Positions 10,069 to 22,429 are shown, numbered from the stretch's first letter. The stretch: DNA of 64,000 nt from Symbiodinium natans (GCA_905221605.1 CAJNDS010001668.1:980276-1044275), one strand, 5' to 3'. Translations and numbers: made by a program. The notes: generated from the letters alone by a model not told the origin.

Positions 10069-10911
10069 TCTCAAAAGCCTCACGAACCCTAAACCCTAAA
10101 CACTAAACCCCAAGTACCTTCAACCCTTAACCCCCAAGTACCTTCAACCCTAAACCCTAAACCCTCCACAGCCCTGAAATCACCCCAAAGCTTGATTTCA
10201 GCACACCCCGAAAGCCAGAAAGACTCTAGCTCCGTGAAAGTCGAGACCCCTAAGACCCACCAAAACCTCCATATTCTGACAGCCCGGAGCTCCAGGACCC
10301 TGGCGTTGTATTCGGGTCTTTGTGTAGGGTTTAGGGTTTACGGGTTGCTGGAAAGCAACTTATATTAAGTGACCATCGTATGCTTGGGGCGGGCTTGGAG
10401 GTTATTTATATCGCTGAGGTTTCGGAAGTAGGATAGGTCGCTGAAGAGCCGCCCAAACCAATGTTGCCGTAAAGGCAGCTAGCGACTTGATTTCTAAGCT
10501 TGCGTGGGTTTCATACCTCACGCCTGCAGAAGGTGATGGGCTTTGGGCACTCGCAGAGGGTGATAGGCCTTACTAAGGGTTGTGCCTGCAAGGCCTTAAG
10601 CTCAAGGTTTACTTGGGAAGGTGATAGGCCTTAGTAGCCGGTTTAAGGCGGTTGCGCCTGTGCATATTATTAAGAAAAGGGTTTTCCAATCTAGCGCCTG
10701 CACAAGGTCTTAAGCGCTTCCATAGGCGCACTCGCAGGTGTAAGGATTGCGAGTGCTTTAGGGCCCCTGGACGCTCAACACCCGCCCACACACACACAAG
10801 CAATTCCGGGAGCTGAAGACCCTAAACCCTAAACCCTAAACCTTGGCCCCAAGCTTGCATCCTCCTCTTGTCATCGTTGTTTGTTTTTAGGGTTTAGGGT
10901 TTAGGGTTAGG

Positions 10912-10979
10912 GTTCCCTGACAAAGTAACCACCCCAAGAAAGGGTACCCTTGCTATAAGAAGCTTACCGGGCTACCAAG
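10912..10979 (+). mobile_element. Partial copy of the introner-like element family
   Basis: The stretch GTTCCCTGACAAAGTAACC to CGGGCTACCAAG aligns with the 3' half of the intron element at 50160-50276, including AAAGGGTNCCCTTG and the right terminal repeat. The left half is replaced by a TTTAGGG array. Confidence 0.7.
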
Positions 10980-11050
10980 TTGATTTTAAAGACTTTGGTA
11001 GAATACAGTGTCACCACTCATGCTTTGCTTCCTGGAGAAGAGAAGTAATT

Positions 11051-11170
11051 CCCTAAACCCTAAACCCTAAACCCTAAACCCTAAACCCTACACCCTACAC
11101 CCTAAACTCTAAACCCTAAACCCTAAACCCTAAACCCTGAACCCTGAACCCTAAACCCTAAACCCTAAAC
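11051..11170. repeat. Telomere-like array, CCCTAAA orientation
   Basis: CCCTAAA units with CCCTACA and CCCTGAA variants. Confidence 0.95.
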
Positions 11171-11211
11171 GCCGCCGTCGCCAGCAGCTTCCCTAAGCCG
11201 AGGCCCAAGAG

Positions 11212-11277
11212 GTGACGCGGGGAGCGCTCCCCCACCGCTTTCGACAAGACTCTCCGCAGAAGGCGCGCTCCAATTTT
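11212..11277 (+). CDS. Exon-like island between opposed telomere-like arrays
   Basis: Reads VTRGALPHRFRQDSPQKARS then NF, after AAGAG, with the GTTTAGGG donor supplied by the first telomere-like unit at 11278. Basic and unassigned. The segment at 11172-11210 may be part of the same exon. Confidence 0.45.
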
Positions 11278-11375
11278 GTTTAGGGTTTAGGGTTTAGGGT
11301 TTAGGGTTTAGGGTTTAGGGTTTAGGGTTTAGGGTTTGGGGTTTGGGGTTTGGGGTTTGGGGTTTAGGGTTTCCA
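11278..11375. repeat. Telomere-like array, TTTAGGG orientation
   Basis: TTTAGGG units turning into TTTGGGG and back. Confidence 0.95.
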
Positions 11376-11379
11376 AACG

Positions 11380-12838
11380 TTTCAAGTCAATTGGCTGCTT
11401 AAGACCCAAAGACCCAATGCAATCTATAGGGATAAGTCTCATGGGGCCGCTCAGGACTCTCTTCAACAGCAGGACAAAGCTAGGGCTCTCTTAGGCGCAA
11501 ATGTGGTTCACTAGGGCTTTTCTTCTTGAGTCGAGAACATAGAAAACCGGACCATGCCAAGAAGGGCTCTGGTACACATAAACGCAAAAGCCAAGAGCTG
11601 CATCTGAACCCCTACTATAAACCTTGTAGCTTGTGGGCTTTGATTGAACTTGCATGCCTTGACGTGAAGATCACACATAGGCAGCTTACTCTTGAACTGC
11701 CCTTGCCAAGCTTGTGCACATTTACGGAAGTCGATGTGCAGGCATGCCAAACTCAGATTGAAACCTGTGCCCGAAGCTGGAGTTGAACCATGTCAACAGG
11801 GGTAGGTTTGAACATGTTTTCTGTTTTTTGTGTTACCCTTCATCCCCTATATATTCCTTATAAAGCCATAACAGTTTAATTATGTTTATAGGCGCCCCCC
11901 CCCCCAACCTACCTTGGGCAGGCGGATGTCAGAAGCAGCTCGTTGGCCCCAAAGTCCGGGTCCGCCTCGTAGGCGCTGCGCAGCATTGGTTCAGCAAGCA
12001 CAAAAGAACCGGCGCAGCTCCGAGTAAGGCGAGTGCAATCAGGATTCCCCCAAGTGTTCAAAAGCCCCAATCACCCTAAACCCTAAACCCTAAACCCCAA
12101 ACCCGAAAGCCATAGTAGACTGCCGAATGTGGAGAGACTCAGCACTCCCACATCTTTCAGCCACAGCCCACCCTGAGAACGACAAAGCAGAGTCCTGGGC
12201 CTAAATCTGTATCTTCAAGAATGTTCCTTCGGGAACTCTTTAGTGAAAACCCTAAACCCTAAACCCTATACACCAGAGCGCTAAGCTTCCGGAGGTCCAC
12301 AGTTCGAAGGCATTATGAAGAAACCCGACGTGCAAGGATGCCGCATCTAAACCTGCAGCTTTGTACGACATATACCTCCTGCAACCGCATCCCCCCCCCC
12401 CCCCCCACACTTTGCAATCCAGCCTGGTGAAGGGATGCGTAGCTCTGGCGTCCTTCCATCCCGAACGACCCCAAATCTTATGAAGCCCTGTGCAGTCCTC
12501 CCAACATCCTGCAGGAGGTACGCCCTACGAATCAAAAGTGTGCTTCTGATGGCTCTGAGGCTAGAAGCACGATAGCCCTCAGGGACTGGTAGAAATAAAC
12601 GGTGAACGGTGAACCTTTGTTGGTCTAGGGTAAATTCAGCCCCTAAAGAGCCTAAAGTACGCGTCACTGAGCTTAACTAAAGCACACCCGGTCATGAAGA
12701 CTAGGCACTCTCAATGACTCTCAATGCCAGATCTTGGTAGCACAATCGACTGTCACCCTTATACTCCACTGCATAAGACATCATCACCAGCGACACGAGG
12801 ATCTGTGAGGATTGCGCCTCGGCTTTGGTGGTTTGGCC
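11380..12838. other. Mostly unique stretch without a supported gene
   Basis: Open frames on both strands (11511-11786, 12347-12667 minus) have no recognisable domain. A short CCCTAAA run lies at 12072-12105 and a C run at 12391-12406. The 150 bp before 12839 carry no recognisable spliced-leader relic. Confidence 0.4.
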
Positions 12839-14536
12839 ATGGCAGTCGTCAAGGTCGAACACTCAGGTCTACCTGAGCATCAGGTGGGCATCATGCAGCA
12901 GTTCCGTGAGTTCTGGATGGAAGGCCACTTCTGCGATCTGACCGTGAAGAGTCGCGAAGGCACGGAGCACCGCGCCCACGCAGGCGTGCTGTCGGCCGCC
13001 GGCAAGTTCTTCAAAACTCTGCTGTGTGGATCGTTTCTTGAGGCAGATCAGGTGAAACATGGGCAGCCTGTGCAAATCAATGCTTCTGATGCAGCTCTCA
13101 GAGCTTTGCTGGAATACATCTATGGCGGGCAGCCTGATTTGCCTGTGGAGGAGTCCATTGAGCTGTTGCGATTGGCAGGAGCCTACGAGCTGCCAAAGTT
13201 AGCCAAGGATGTCGAGGCAGGCATTCGTGCATCTCTGAAGACACATCCCGTTCCTTCAAGCCTTAGAGTTCTACAGGAAACCCACGGATTGCATGATTTG
13301 AAGGCTGCCTGTGAGGAGGCGGTTGCCACAAACTTCGAGGTCTGCGCTCAGCACCCTGACTTTCTGAGGCTAAGTGCTGTTCAGCTGGCACAGATCCTGG
13401 AAAGAGACGATTTGAAAGTTTCGCGGGAGGAAGTCGTGCTGAAGGGTATCTTCACTTGGTTCAACTCCTGCAAGGACAGGGGTGATGATGTTCTGGGGCT
13501 GCTCCTACGAGATGTCGATTTTCAATCCATCTCTTTTGAGAACTTGCATCAACTTAGCCGACTTGCCTCGTCCTTTGGCCCAAATGGAGACTTCCTGCAG
13601 CGACGCGTCACCAAGCCATGCAAGCAAATAGGAAACGAATCCAGGCAGAAGCTTCAGATGGTTTTCGCCCGAAGCGGCGTTGCCTTCAACACTGGTCGCC
13701 GTACATGGGTTCTAGCTCAGGAGGCGCAAGGAAAGTGTTACCCCGACCCAGTGACTCACTCTGCTGGCATCAAGGTGTTTTTGTACGCGCAGATTTCGCC
13801 AGCAGTGTCCTTTGCTGGAAGCCCGGCGATGGTGATCCCCGAGTGGTTGCAGGCACAGGTGCTAGTGTAGCTGGTTTTCAACGAGCTATCCGACATATCC
13901 GAGTGTCTGTGTCACCAGAAGGGGAAATTGTTGTTGCCGATCGTAGCACGATAGTCTCATCAGTTTTCTAAGCGGAGTTGGCAGGGTGTTGGTTGAGGAG
14001 TTTGAGGGCTTGGTGGATGTGTCCTGTTCACCCAAACGGAGTGGTCTACGTCTTGGACTGCGACCGGCCTCAGAGTGCAGAAGTTGGTTGGGTCCAATCT
14101 CCAGCCAGTGATTGCCAGCGAAAGATGTTTCTGAGGAGATGCAATTTCAGGCCGCGAGCGTTTATCACCCGGGAAGAGATTCTCTACCTCAGTGATTCCC
14201 ACCAAGGGCGCATTTTGCGCATCAAGCCGGGGGAGGCGAATCCCACGGTCGCCGGACAGCTTCCAGACGACGAGCCTTCTGACCCTTCAGGGCTGTTCGT
14301 TACAGAAGAAGACGATTTACGTTTCCGATTGTCGCTGCCACAAGGTGTGGGTTTGTCACTCGCATGACACGACTTGCACTGAAGTCTTAGAGTGTCCCGA
14401 TGGCTTACGACCTGGGGCCATTCTGGTTCAGGATCGTTCGTTATATGTGAGCATGTACAAAAACATCGTTGAAGATGACTCCTGGGAAGGAGCTGTTTAT
14501 GAGTACTTCCTGCCCCCAGACCTGCAGCTGAAGTGA
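12839..14536 (+). pseudogene. BTB-BACK protein with C-terminal beta-propeller-like repeats, frameshifted
   Basis: Residues ~10-110 form a BTB/POZ domain (FCDLTVKSREGTEHRAHAGV, then LEYIYGG), followed by a BACK-like helical region up to about 13600. BTB-BACK proteins usually act as substrate adaptors for CUL3 ubiquitin ligases. The second half carries repeats of the type VSPEGEIVVADR, PNGVVYVLDCD and ILYLSDSHQGRILRI, resembling NHL/Kelch-type blades. The frame changes near 13620-13680, at 13970, at ~14030 and at ~14320, and a stop at 13969 interrupts the frame. The ATG at 12839 is chosen because it starts the conserved N-terminus. There are no introns, unlike other genes here, so a decayed retrocopy is likely. 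Assembly indels are the alternative. Confidence 0.85.
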
Positions 14537-14539
14537 AAA

Positions 14540-15120
14540 TTAGTTGCTTCTTCCACGTGGCCTTTGTATAGGCCGCGAATGCTTTCTCTTCTGCCTATGT
14601 CAGGCGCACGCCTTACATCTGCCCAACTGGAAAGAGGCATTAGGGTACCCTCAAATAGTTGGGGTGGGTGGGTAGCGGTTGGGTGGTAAGAAGGGTAGCG
14701 ATCATAACATCATGTGGACTTCTATGGGTTTACAGGACTTCAGGAATGTAGCTATTTGCTGCCCCCAAGTTGTTCTAGGTACCTAGGGTTTAGAATCATG
14801 TAAGTTGTTGGCGACAGGGCGCCCAGACAGCCGACATCGCAGAATGTGCGTGCGGCCTTGCATCCTAGCACAGTCGAGGTGTGTTTATCAGCTAGAGGTA
14901 TTATTATAAGGGAATCCTACCTGTGGGTTCCCCCTTATTTTCGTAAACCCCCGTTTGTATTTGTGGTCCCGATGGTAAGGTGTTTTGGGTTTTGAGGATC
15001 TTCTTTCGGAAATGCCCATGCCTTCTTCTGGCAATCCGGACCTTTCTCGCATTTTAGATTTTTCAGGGTACTTAAACCCAATAAGGCTTCAATCAGGAAT
15101 GGACTTTTTTTTTGTATTCT
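14540..15120. other. No supported gene
   Basis: Unique sequence with one imperfect inverted repeat around 14895-14970 (AAGGGAATCC against GGTTCCCCCTTATT). Nothing codes convincingly. Confidence 0.4.
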
Positions 15121-15123
15121 CCC

Positions 15124-15214
15124 GGGACCCGATGCCCAGCCGTGCCAGCTCTTGCAGCGCTGCAGCGCCACTGCCGACGTTCCAGCGCCAGCTGCGGGAA
15201 GTCCACAGCAGCAT
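15124..15214 (+). CDS. Exon-like island, unassigned
   Basis: GC-rich stretch reading DPMPSRASSCSAAAPLPTFQ then RQLREVHSS. A T-rich tract lies upstream and CAGCATAG downstream. Another frame is also open, so the reading is uncertain. It may belong with the exons at 15739-16104. Confidence 0.4.
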
Positions 15215-15738
15215 AGGTACTTCTCTGTATTAGGCACCCTTTTTTGGAGAGTCCCATTATATATATATATGTACATATATATATATATGTAGTATGGTCT
15301 CCTTATTGAAAAGGACCCCCAAAAAGGGACCCTAAAATAGAGAACTACCCTCATGACCCCCAAAGCCGGACTGCCCAAAAAGGCTCGGCTCCTGAAGGCC
15401 TTGTGATATGTTAGTCCCTTTGGGTTTTAGGGTTTAGGGTTTAGGGTCTAGGGCTTTTTGTAGCAGTGGAGCAATACACCGCCCTCGTAAACGTAGTGCC
15501 GTTGCCCAGATCTACGCCCACGTGGTTTCAAAACAACACCCAAACCCCCCCCCCCCCCCCCCCCAAATCCCCAAACCCGATGCTTAAGCCCTTAAAAGGG
15601 TTCAGACTTCTGCGTTGTCACTTTTCACGGGTTTAGGGTTGAGAGGTGAATGTAGGGGATAGTTGGGGTTGAGGGCTTAGGGTTTGGGATTTACTGCAGG
15701 TAGTTCTCTGTACTGCACTGCTGTAAATTCTTTTTCAG

Positions 15739-16104
15739 ATGCCTGGGCTGCAACCCACGGCCCTGATTTCCGGTTGTTTGGAGCTACGCTAGAAAACACG
15801 CAGCCCTGCATATTGCAACTTTCCCGAGTTATCCTTGTGCAGTTGCCTCGGTTTTCTCCAATTTTGCCGGCTTCGGATGAAGTAACAGGTCTTGTGCTAC
15901 AAGGTAGTGTACGAATTGTACGTCAGCTTGTCTTTTCGCGCGTATGGTTGGGTGTGTATACAATTGTATGTGCTGCAGCACGAGTTGCGTCCACCCTTCA
16001 CTACAGCAGATGTTCCTTCTTCCTGGCTGCCTGATGACCCTTACTCGATGTCGCCATCAAGCTTCAGGGCGCCGGCGCGCGCAGCACTGACCTACTTTTC
16101 ATGA
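15739..16104 (+). CDS. Two-exon C-terminal part of an unassigned protein
   Basis: First exon ~15739-15901 starts after TTTTTCAG and reads DAWAATHGPDFRLFGATLEN, continuing through FSPILPASDEVTGLVLQ. A ~78 bp GT-AG intron (GTAGTG to GCTGCAG) is proposed. The second exon then reads HELRPPFTTADVPSSWLPDD and ends in TYFS with a TGA at 16102-16104. The joining phase needs a one-base choice at the donor (CAA|GG or CAAG|GT). In the alternative phase the tail is ARVASTLHYSRCSFFLAA. No domain is recognised. Confidence 0.5.
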
Positions 16105-17380
16105 GGAATGCGATTTTACTTATTTCCACGAGAGAGCATCGGAAGTCAAGATGGATCTCAGTCTCAACACAAAGTAAGACCCCTCGATCTTGAAGCATCA
16201 TCACACGCGGATGAGTGACAAAGCAGTGTCGTCTCTTGAGGGAAGCATCAACTAGCCCTTGGATGAAGCACGAAGCCGAGAGACTCAGGAGCTGTAGCGT
16301 GCCAGCCCACCTCCAACACCTCCTTGATGTGTGAATGTGGGGCTTTCGATCTGAAGGGTTTAGGGTTTACGGTTTAGAGTTCCATGCTTTACCGAAGACT
16401 GCTGGGTTTAGGCTTCGTAGCTTCCTGAAGCCCCGAACCTTAGCCCGAGTTTCGCCACCCCCGGATACCAATCTGCCATGGCTGCCCGGGGGAAGGCTTG
16501 AACTCAGGCCGGGTTCCCAACAGGATGCTCGAAAGTCATGGCGGGTTGTTCTTTAGGTCAGGAGCCAAGTGGACGCCTAGCCAGTTTATCGCTGAAGCTA
16601 CCCCTCGTATCGTCCTTGTTACAGTTAAGTGTAGCTGCAACCCAAACCTCAAAATCAGAAGAGGAAAGCCCCCTAAATTCAACTCATACGACAGAAACCG
16701 AACAGCACTTGATGTTGGACACCCTGAACCCCACAGCCCCAAGCAAAGTGCCCTAAACCACCCTAAGATCCTCCGAGTGGCCCCCTACATTTTGGCGCTT
16801 GGGGTGCAGGGTTAGACTTAGACCCTCAACCCCCAGACATCACGCCGAAAGAAGGCAAGGAGGCTGGAGTTCCACTTCTCGATGGTTTTTGCAGTGGCAA
16901 GGTTCCTTTTTCATCCACACCCGGCACGCAGGGTACACTTCTCTCCATAAAGCCCTTGGGCTATTCTAGATCATATTTCGGAGTCTTGTTCAAAGGGCCA
17001 ACCAAGATGTTTGATTCCTAGGTTTCCGGGGAATTGGGATGATTCATCAGGTTTGTGGGATGCTCCCCATTCACAATTGTCCTAGAAGCCTGGTTGTACC
17101 TTAAGTTGTATATCAAAGTTGTGGAAGTCGATTTTTCCCTAAGCCCGAATATGTAGGGTGCTGTCAAAGTGAAGAACTGTGTATATCCAGCGGGTTTTGG
17201 GCTTATCAGATCTTAGTGGTTTCAGGGTTTGATTGCTGGCAAATGGTGTCCTACGGCCACCCTTTAGCCGCTTTATGAGTGCCTTGAAAAACTATTTTTT
17301 TTCCAACATACGGCCTCTTCCGGGGAAAAGCTTGTTTCCCCCCACCGGCTGCAAAAAAAGTGGCCACTAGGATTGCCAGG
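16105..17380. other. Unassigned intergenic or intronic stretch
   Basis: No supported exon. It contains short open frames on both strands at 16500-16815 and a diverged family 4-like element at 16955-17015. Confidence 0.35.
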
Positions 17381-17473
17381 TAAACCCTAAACCCCAAACC
17401 CCAAACCCTAAACCCCAAAGCCTAAACCCTGAACCCTGAACCCTGAACCCAACACCAATAGTTTCACCTCCAG

Positions 17474-17553
17474 GGGCCGAGAAAGCCGCCAATGGATCGA
17501 TGACGACCCTCGCGGACCTCTCGGCCAACGTTTGGAAGGCCGGACTTTCGGGC
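17474..17553 (+). CDS. Exon-like island upstream of the PX exons
   Basis: After TTTCACCTCCAG it reads GAEKAANGSMTTLADLSANV then WKAGLSG. CCCTAAA repeats lie upstream (17381-17450) and TTTAGGG downstream. It may be an N-terminal part of the PX-domain gene, but the link is inferred from order only. Confidence 0.6.
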
Positions 17554-17875
17554 ACTGGGTTTAGGGTTGAGGGTTCAGGGTTGAGGGTTTAGGGTTTATG
17601 GGTTTAGGGTTTTGGGATTGGGGTTTAGGGTTTCGGCTTTAGGGCGGATTTTGAATCCTACTGATCAGGCAGCTGGGAGTTTAGGGTGTTCAAGATCGAG
17701 GGTATACTAAGCCCTGCCTTCGCTGCCTGCACAAGGCCTCATGGAATTTACTTAGTGTTCGGGCATGTTACCCTAAATCAACCCCGAAACTCCAACAAAC
17801 CCCGTAAGCCCTACAAACCCCAACAAGCCCGAAGGCCTAACAAGCCCTTTCGGCCCGAAATACTCAACCTTAAAA

Positions 17876-18060
17876 AACCCTGTAGGCCCTAAATTCTATA
17901 AGCCCTGTAAGACCCTAAATTCTATAAACCCTGGAGGCCCTAAATTCTATCAACCCTGTAGGCCCTAAATTCAAAAAACCCTGTAAGATCCTAAATTCTC
18001 TAAACCCTGTAGGCCCTAAATTCTATAAACCCTGTAGGCCCTAAATTCTGTAAACCCTAT
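17876..18060. repeat. ~26 bp minisatellite
   Basis: About seven units of CCCTGTAGGCCCTAAATTCT followed by ATAAA. Each contains a CCCTAAA core, so it seems to be derived from the telomere-like repeat. Confidence 0.85.
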
Positions 18061-18165
18061 AAGAAGCCCTGAGCAACCGTTAACAAACCCCAAAAGCTCG
18101 AAGATGCATCCCCACCACACCGATGATGCACGACCCTAAACCCTAAACCCTAAACCCTAAGAAAG

Positions 18166-18240
18166 GAAAGAACAATGAACGCAAAACCTCCGTCGAGGCC
18201 GGGCCGACGCTGGATCACTCAACCTACCAGTGGCCCCAGG
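18166..18240 (+). CDS. Exon-like island upstream of the PX exons
   Basis: Follows CCCTAAGAAAG and reads KNNERKTSVEAGPTLDHSTY then QWPQ, ending at G|GTATAG. Opposed telomere-like arrays flank it. Polar sequence, plausibly a linker before the PX domain. Confidence 0.55.
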
Positions 18241-18680
18241 GTATAGGGCTTTAGGGGTAGGGTTTAGGGTTTAGGGTTTGGGGTTTGGGGTTTAGGGTTT
18301 AGGGTTTAGGGTTTAGGGTTTAGGCCCCCAGAGCTTTCTTTGGATGTGTTTTTGCTTCGGTCGCTGGGGATACAGCTGGCTTTGCAGGTTGTAGGGACGC
18401 CCAGGACTTGGAGGAAGCGTGCTCGAGGGCAAGAGGAGGGGCTTGTTGGACGTACTAGGGCTTTAGTGTTGTCTTCTTCAGGGTTTATGCCGATTGCGGT
18501 TATACGTCTAGGGGTCTTGACTTAGTGATTCTTTTCGTAGGGCGTAGGGTATCTATAGGTGCCTACGCCAACCCCTAAACCCCAAACCCTAACTGCTTGG
18601 GCCCAAAAGCCGCTAACCCTAAACCCTAAACCCTAAATCCTAAACCCTAAGCCCTAACCCTGAACCCTAAACCCAATGAG

Positions 18681-20368
18681 ATGCTGAGAAGGTACTACAT
18701 CCAGCTGAAGTTCGGCGGTGCCTCGTGGGAAGTCCGCTCCTGAGGCCCTGTCCAGCTCACCATACCGGGAGCCATGCGACTCAGGGGTGAAGATAGGGGT
18801 CGGTATGATTTCTAATAGTATTCCTTTATGGTCCCGGTATAATTATACCATAATAACCCCCCAAAACCTGATTCTAATCATTCAGGCCCCTATATTACGG
18901 TTCCGGGCTTTGGGCTGAAGGTTGAGGTGTTTAGGCTTTGGGGTTTTGAGGTTTTGGGTTGCCACAACATCCCCGAACTCACCCTGAAGCCGAACATATT
19001 TTTGTCCAAGCCGACTAATTAAGAGATCGTCTTTGGAGTCTCTATACGACAAAGTATGCTATGTTTGGGCGTGTAACGAGGGCCCCTAAGAATACCACAA
19101 CACACCCAACACACTGAAAATGAAGGCTTGAGCCATGCTAAAAGTCGCAGCCACCAGCTGCAAAATGCACCACCACTTAAAGCCCTCACAAACGACAACC
19201 CTCAGCCAGTTCGCACAAAGGTCGCGAAGCGCTTCAGCGACTTTGACACGCTGCGCCTGTGCTGCACGTAGAGTTTGTCTTATTCACATTCATATTCTCG
19301 TTCTTCTTATGCACATTTTTGGTTGTCGTCATTTGTTAGACAATTTTGTTGGGGAGGAGGCATCCTTGTCTTCTGGGTTGCTGAAGGTTGTTGGAGAGCA
19401 CTGCAAGTAGCAGCGAGCTTCCTATGCTTTCGGGGCTTGAGAGCACCAAAACGCGGAGCTTGAAGCCAACAGCCACGAAAGCACCGCAACCACAAGCCTA
19501 CAACCTTGCTGGTTCTCATTCGGGCTTCAGGGTGCTTTCATACCCCCTTATAGTATCATATGCTCCAGAGACATACAAGGTCCCTTCTTCGCCCCTACTA
19601 AAAAACGCAACTTCAACTCTAAACCCTGAAAACCCTCAATCCTTAAACCCCGAGCCCTCAACCCTACGTCCCTAAACCCTCAATCCCGAAACCCAACAAC
19701 CCTCAACTCTCAACCCCCTAATACTAAACCCCAAAACCCTAAACCCCAAACCCCAAGCCCCGAACCCTCAACCTTCAACCTTAAACACCGAACCCTAAAC
19801 CCCAGGACCCTAAACCCTAAACCCTAAACCCTAACCCCTAAACCCTAAACCCTAAACTCTACTGATCCCAACAAAAACTCCCTCGACTCGCGAGGCTTCA
19901 GAGCCTGGCCAGCAGTCGCTATGGCGGCTTGCCGGGGGCCTCGAGGGGTTTGGGAAATTGGTGGGTTTGGGGGGTTGGGGTTTAGGGTTTAGGGGTTAGG
20001 GGTTTAGGGTTTTTGGGGTTTGGGGTTGAGGGATGAGGGTCGTCAGGGGTCCAGGATCTGGGGGCAAAGAGTTTGAGATGGCTTAGGGTTTGGGGCCTTA
20101 ATGCGCCTTCAAGCAGAACCCCAAATTTGACTAAACCCCTAAACTCTAAGCCCAACCCCCCAACCCACCCTAAAACCCTACAACCCCAAACCCGAAATCC
20201 CAAACCCTAAACCCCTTTAACCCTAAAAACCCCTAAAACCCCAGGTAACGACCCCTTAACCCTAAAACCCCTAAGACCCGAAGCGCCGCAGTTTCCTCCG
20301 AGGCCGAAGTTGCCAGCCAAGACCCTGCTTGGAGCACCGACAGACCAGGCGTCCATCCCGCCTTGGAG
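18681..20368 (+). CDS. PX (phox homology) domain protein, three or four exons
   Basis: Exon 18681-18731 reads MLRRYYIQLKFGGASWE (PX strands 1-2) and ends at GTCCGC. Exon 19206-19267 reads PVRTKVAKRFSDFDTLRLCC, containing the hallmark (R/K)(R/K)(F/Y)SDF...L of PX domains, with R contacting PtdIns3P in the family; it ends at GTAGAG. Exon 20292-20368 reads FPPRPKLPAKTLLG, the proline-rich PPK loop of PX, and ends at GTTAGG. A small exon bridging the second and third is expected; 19411-19430 (ELPMLS) is a candidate because the phases do not join directly. PX proteins bind endosomal phosphoinositides. The final PX helix exon was not found. Islands at 17474 and 18166 may be its upstream exons. Confidence 0.75.
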
Positions 20369-20429
20369 GTTAGGAGGTTTAGAGGGTTGTAGGTTTAGAG
20401 GCTTAGGTTTAGGGTTTAGTGTCTAGGGT

Positions 20430-22080
20430 TTAGGGCTTAGGGTTCCCAATAAAGGGGGGGGGGGGGGGGAGGGAAGGGGGGTGGTTTTAGGGTTTAGGGT
20501 TTAGGGTTTTGAGGTTGAGGGGTTAGGGTTTTTTGGGGGTTTTTCTTGCGGTTTAGGATTCAGGGTTTAGGGTTCTTTGAGGCTTAGGGCTGAGATTTTT
20601 TGGGGAGCTTTAGAGCTTTCGGGGTCCAACTGTCGAGGTTTAAGGTTTCGGAGCTAGGGGTTGAAGGCATTGCAGGTTTTAGGGGCCGGGGCTTTTGCTG
20701 TGAAGGAGCTGGGGGTATGCACGGCCGGACGCCAAATTCCGCTACATATCTTTGCAAGAGCTAACGATCTCTGACGATTGTGGGCCCCTGTGACTGTGTG
20801 ATGGCAATGAGAGCCCGGCCATGGGCGCCCTAAACCTTTTTGCTCAGGGCAGGGGAGCCTTGTTGCGTTAGCTTGGAGGTCAAGGTTTAAGTGCAATTGT
20901 CTAGGGTTCAAGGATTCAACTTGCAAGGCTTTATGGGTAGTTGTAGGTTAGAAGTACCCCAAGAAAGGTCCTATTGCAATTCTCGCAGCTTCATGGTTTT
21001 GGTGTCCAGGGTCGGGGGTGGCTGGGGAGGAGTTCATCAAAGTCATTGCATGCGTGGAAGTCAGAGATTGACAGAGATCCGGAGATCCTAGCTGCAATGG
21101 CACTTTTGGAAGCTATTTCGTGTTGTGTGCCTATAAGGTTCAGGGTTTAGGGTTTAGGGTTCGCATGCATTTGGACAGTTTTTCATGAAAAGAAATGGCA
21201 TGGTAGACCTCGGCAATCTCGCATCTATTCACGGCCCAGGCGGCCATAGACGCGCGAAAGGAACAGTGGGGCGCCCAAACCATGTCGAAAAACAACTTGT
21301 GATTTTGCTCAAGTCAAAATTCATGGATAGTTATTCCTTCGGTATCTCAGACAATGGTTTCTACAAGTACAAATGGGCACAGTTAGATTACAAGATGACC
21401 CGTAACCCAACCTGTAACTACCCATGAGTCGAAGTTTGGGGTTTAAATACATTTGCAGGTTTCGGCTGCATGGCACGTGATGGCTCCTTATAGGTTCAAG
21501 GCTTAGGGCACTCTGCTTTTTGAGTCCATCTTCCGCTTGGAACCCTACACCCTAAACCCTAAACCCTAAACCCTAAATCCTAAACCCTAAACCCTAAACC
21601 GCAAGGCTTTGTGTGAGGGGCAAGCCTAACCCCTAGTTTGGGGTTTAGGGGTTTCAGGGTCCAAGGTTTCAGGGTTTCAGGGTTTAGCGGTTTGCGCTTC
21701 GAGGTTTAGGGCTTGGAGTGGGGAGTTTGGGAGTTCGGGTTGAAGATTGAGCTTGGGTGCGAATTAAACCGAACATACACCTCCTTAGACCCTTAAATCC
21801 CCCCAAGGAATCATGGCCCGTAGTTTTCCCCAAGAAGGGGTGCACAGGCGATCATTGTGCGCCGTGTTTTGGAGGTTTGTGGGTAGTTGTGGGTACGCCA
21901 CATTTGGCCGGGCTTCTGAACAAGCTACAAGGGACGCGGTTGTTGACACGTTGGCGATTGTTGATATGGCGCCCAGAAGCAAGGTGCGCGAAGGCAAGGT
22001 TGATTCATGAAGGTTTTGGGTTTAGGGCTTGGGGTTTAGCATTTAGGGTTTAGGGTTTCAGGAGTTTGTCACGGGTGGGC
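20430..22080. other. Telomere-like runs and unassigned sequence
   Basis: Short TTTAGGG runs (20398-20430, 20485-20515, 21140-21160, 22018-22050), a CCCTAAA run (21541-21600), a G run at 20453-20469, and open frames without recognisable domains (20654-20926 minus, 21185-21427 plus). Confidence 0.4.
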
Positions 22081-22089
22081 TTCCTCGGC

Positions 22090-22306
22090 AAGAAGAAAGA
22101 AGAAAAGCACGTCATGACACCAACAAGGACACTGAGGACCACATCGAGCTTAGAGATGACGGGGGTAAATCCAGTTTTTCCAGCAGTGCGTGGACACTTG
22201 GACGGATGAAGCAGTTTTGACACCCCCGGCCATGGTGCAGTTGAAGGTTCTCGCCGACGAGAAAGGCTTCTTCTGCGTCTTGACTCCGCTACAACAGCCT
22301 CGTTGA
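22090..22306 (+). CDS. Two exons of an unassigned acidic protein, with stop
   Basis: The first part (~22090-22164) reads HDTNKDTEDHIELRDDG and ends near GTAAAT. After TTTTTCCAG at 22183 the second exon reads QCVDTWTDEAVLTPPAMVQL, then KVLADEKGFFCVLTPLQQPR, and stops at TGA 22304-22306. Composition is strongly gene-like. The intron is only about 20 bp as drawn, so the true donor of the first part is probably elsewhere, or the two are one exon with an indel. Confidence 0.55.
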
Positions 22307-22429
22307 AGTCCTACTTAGGTTAGAACCCTACACCCTAAACCCTAAACCCTCAACCCTCAACCCTAAACCCTAAACCCTAGACCCTAAACAGCCAGTTCTT
22401 ACTCAAGGGTTAGCCTTGGGGTTGCCAAG

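Noticed and set aside
12781-12838. Spliced-leader relic before the BTB copy (GGTTTGGCCATGG)
   Set aside because: Only a loose resemblance to the dinoflagellate leader 3' end; too short and mismatched to claim.
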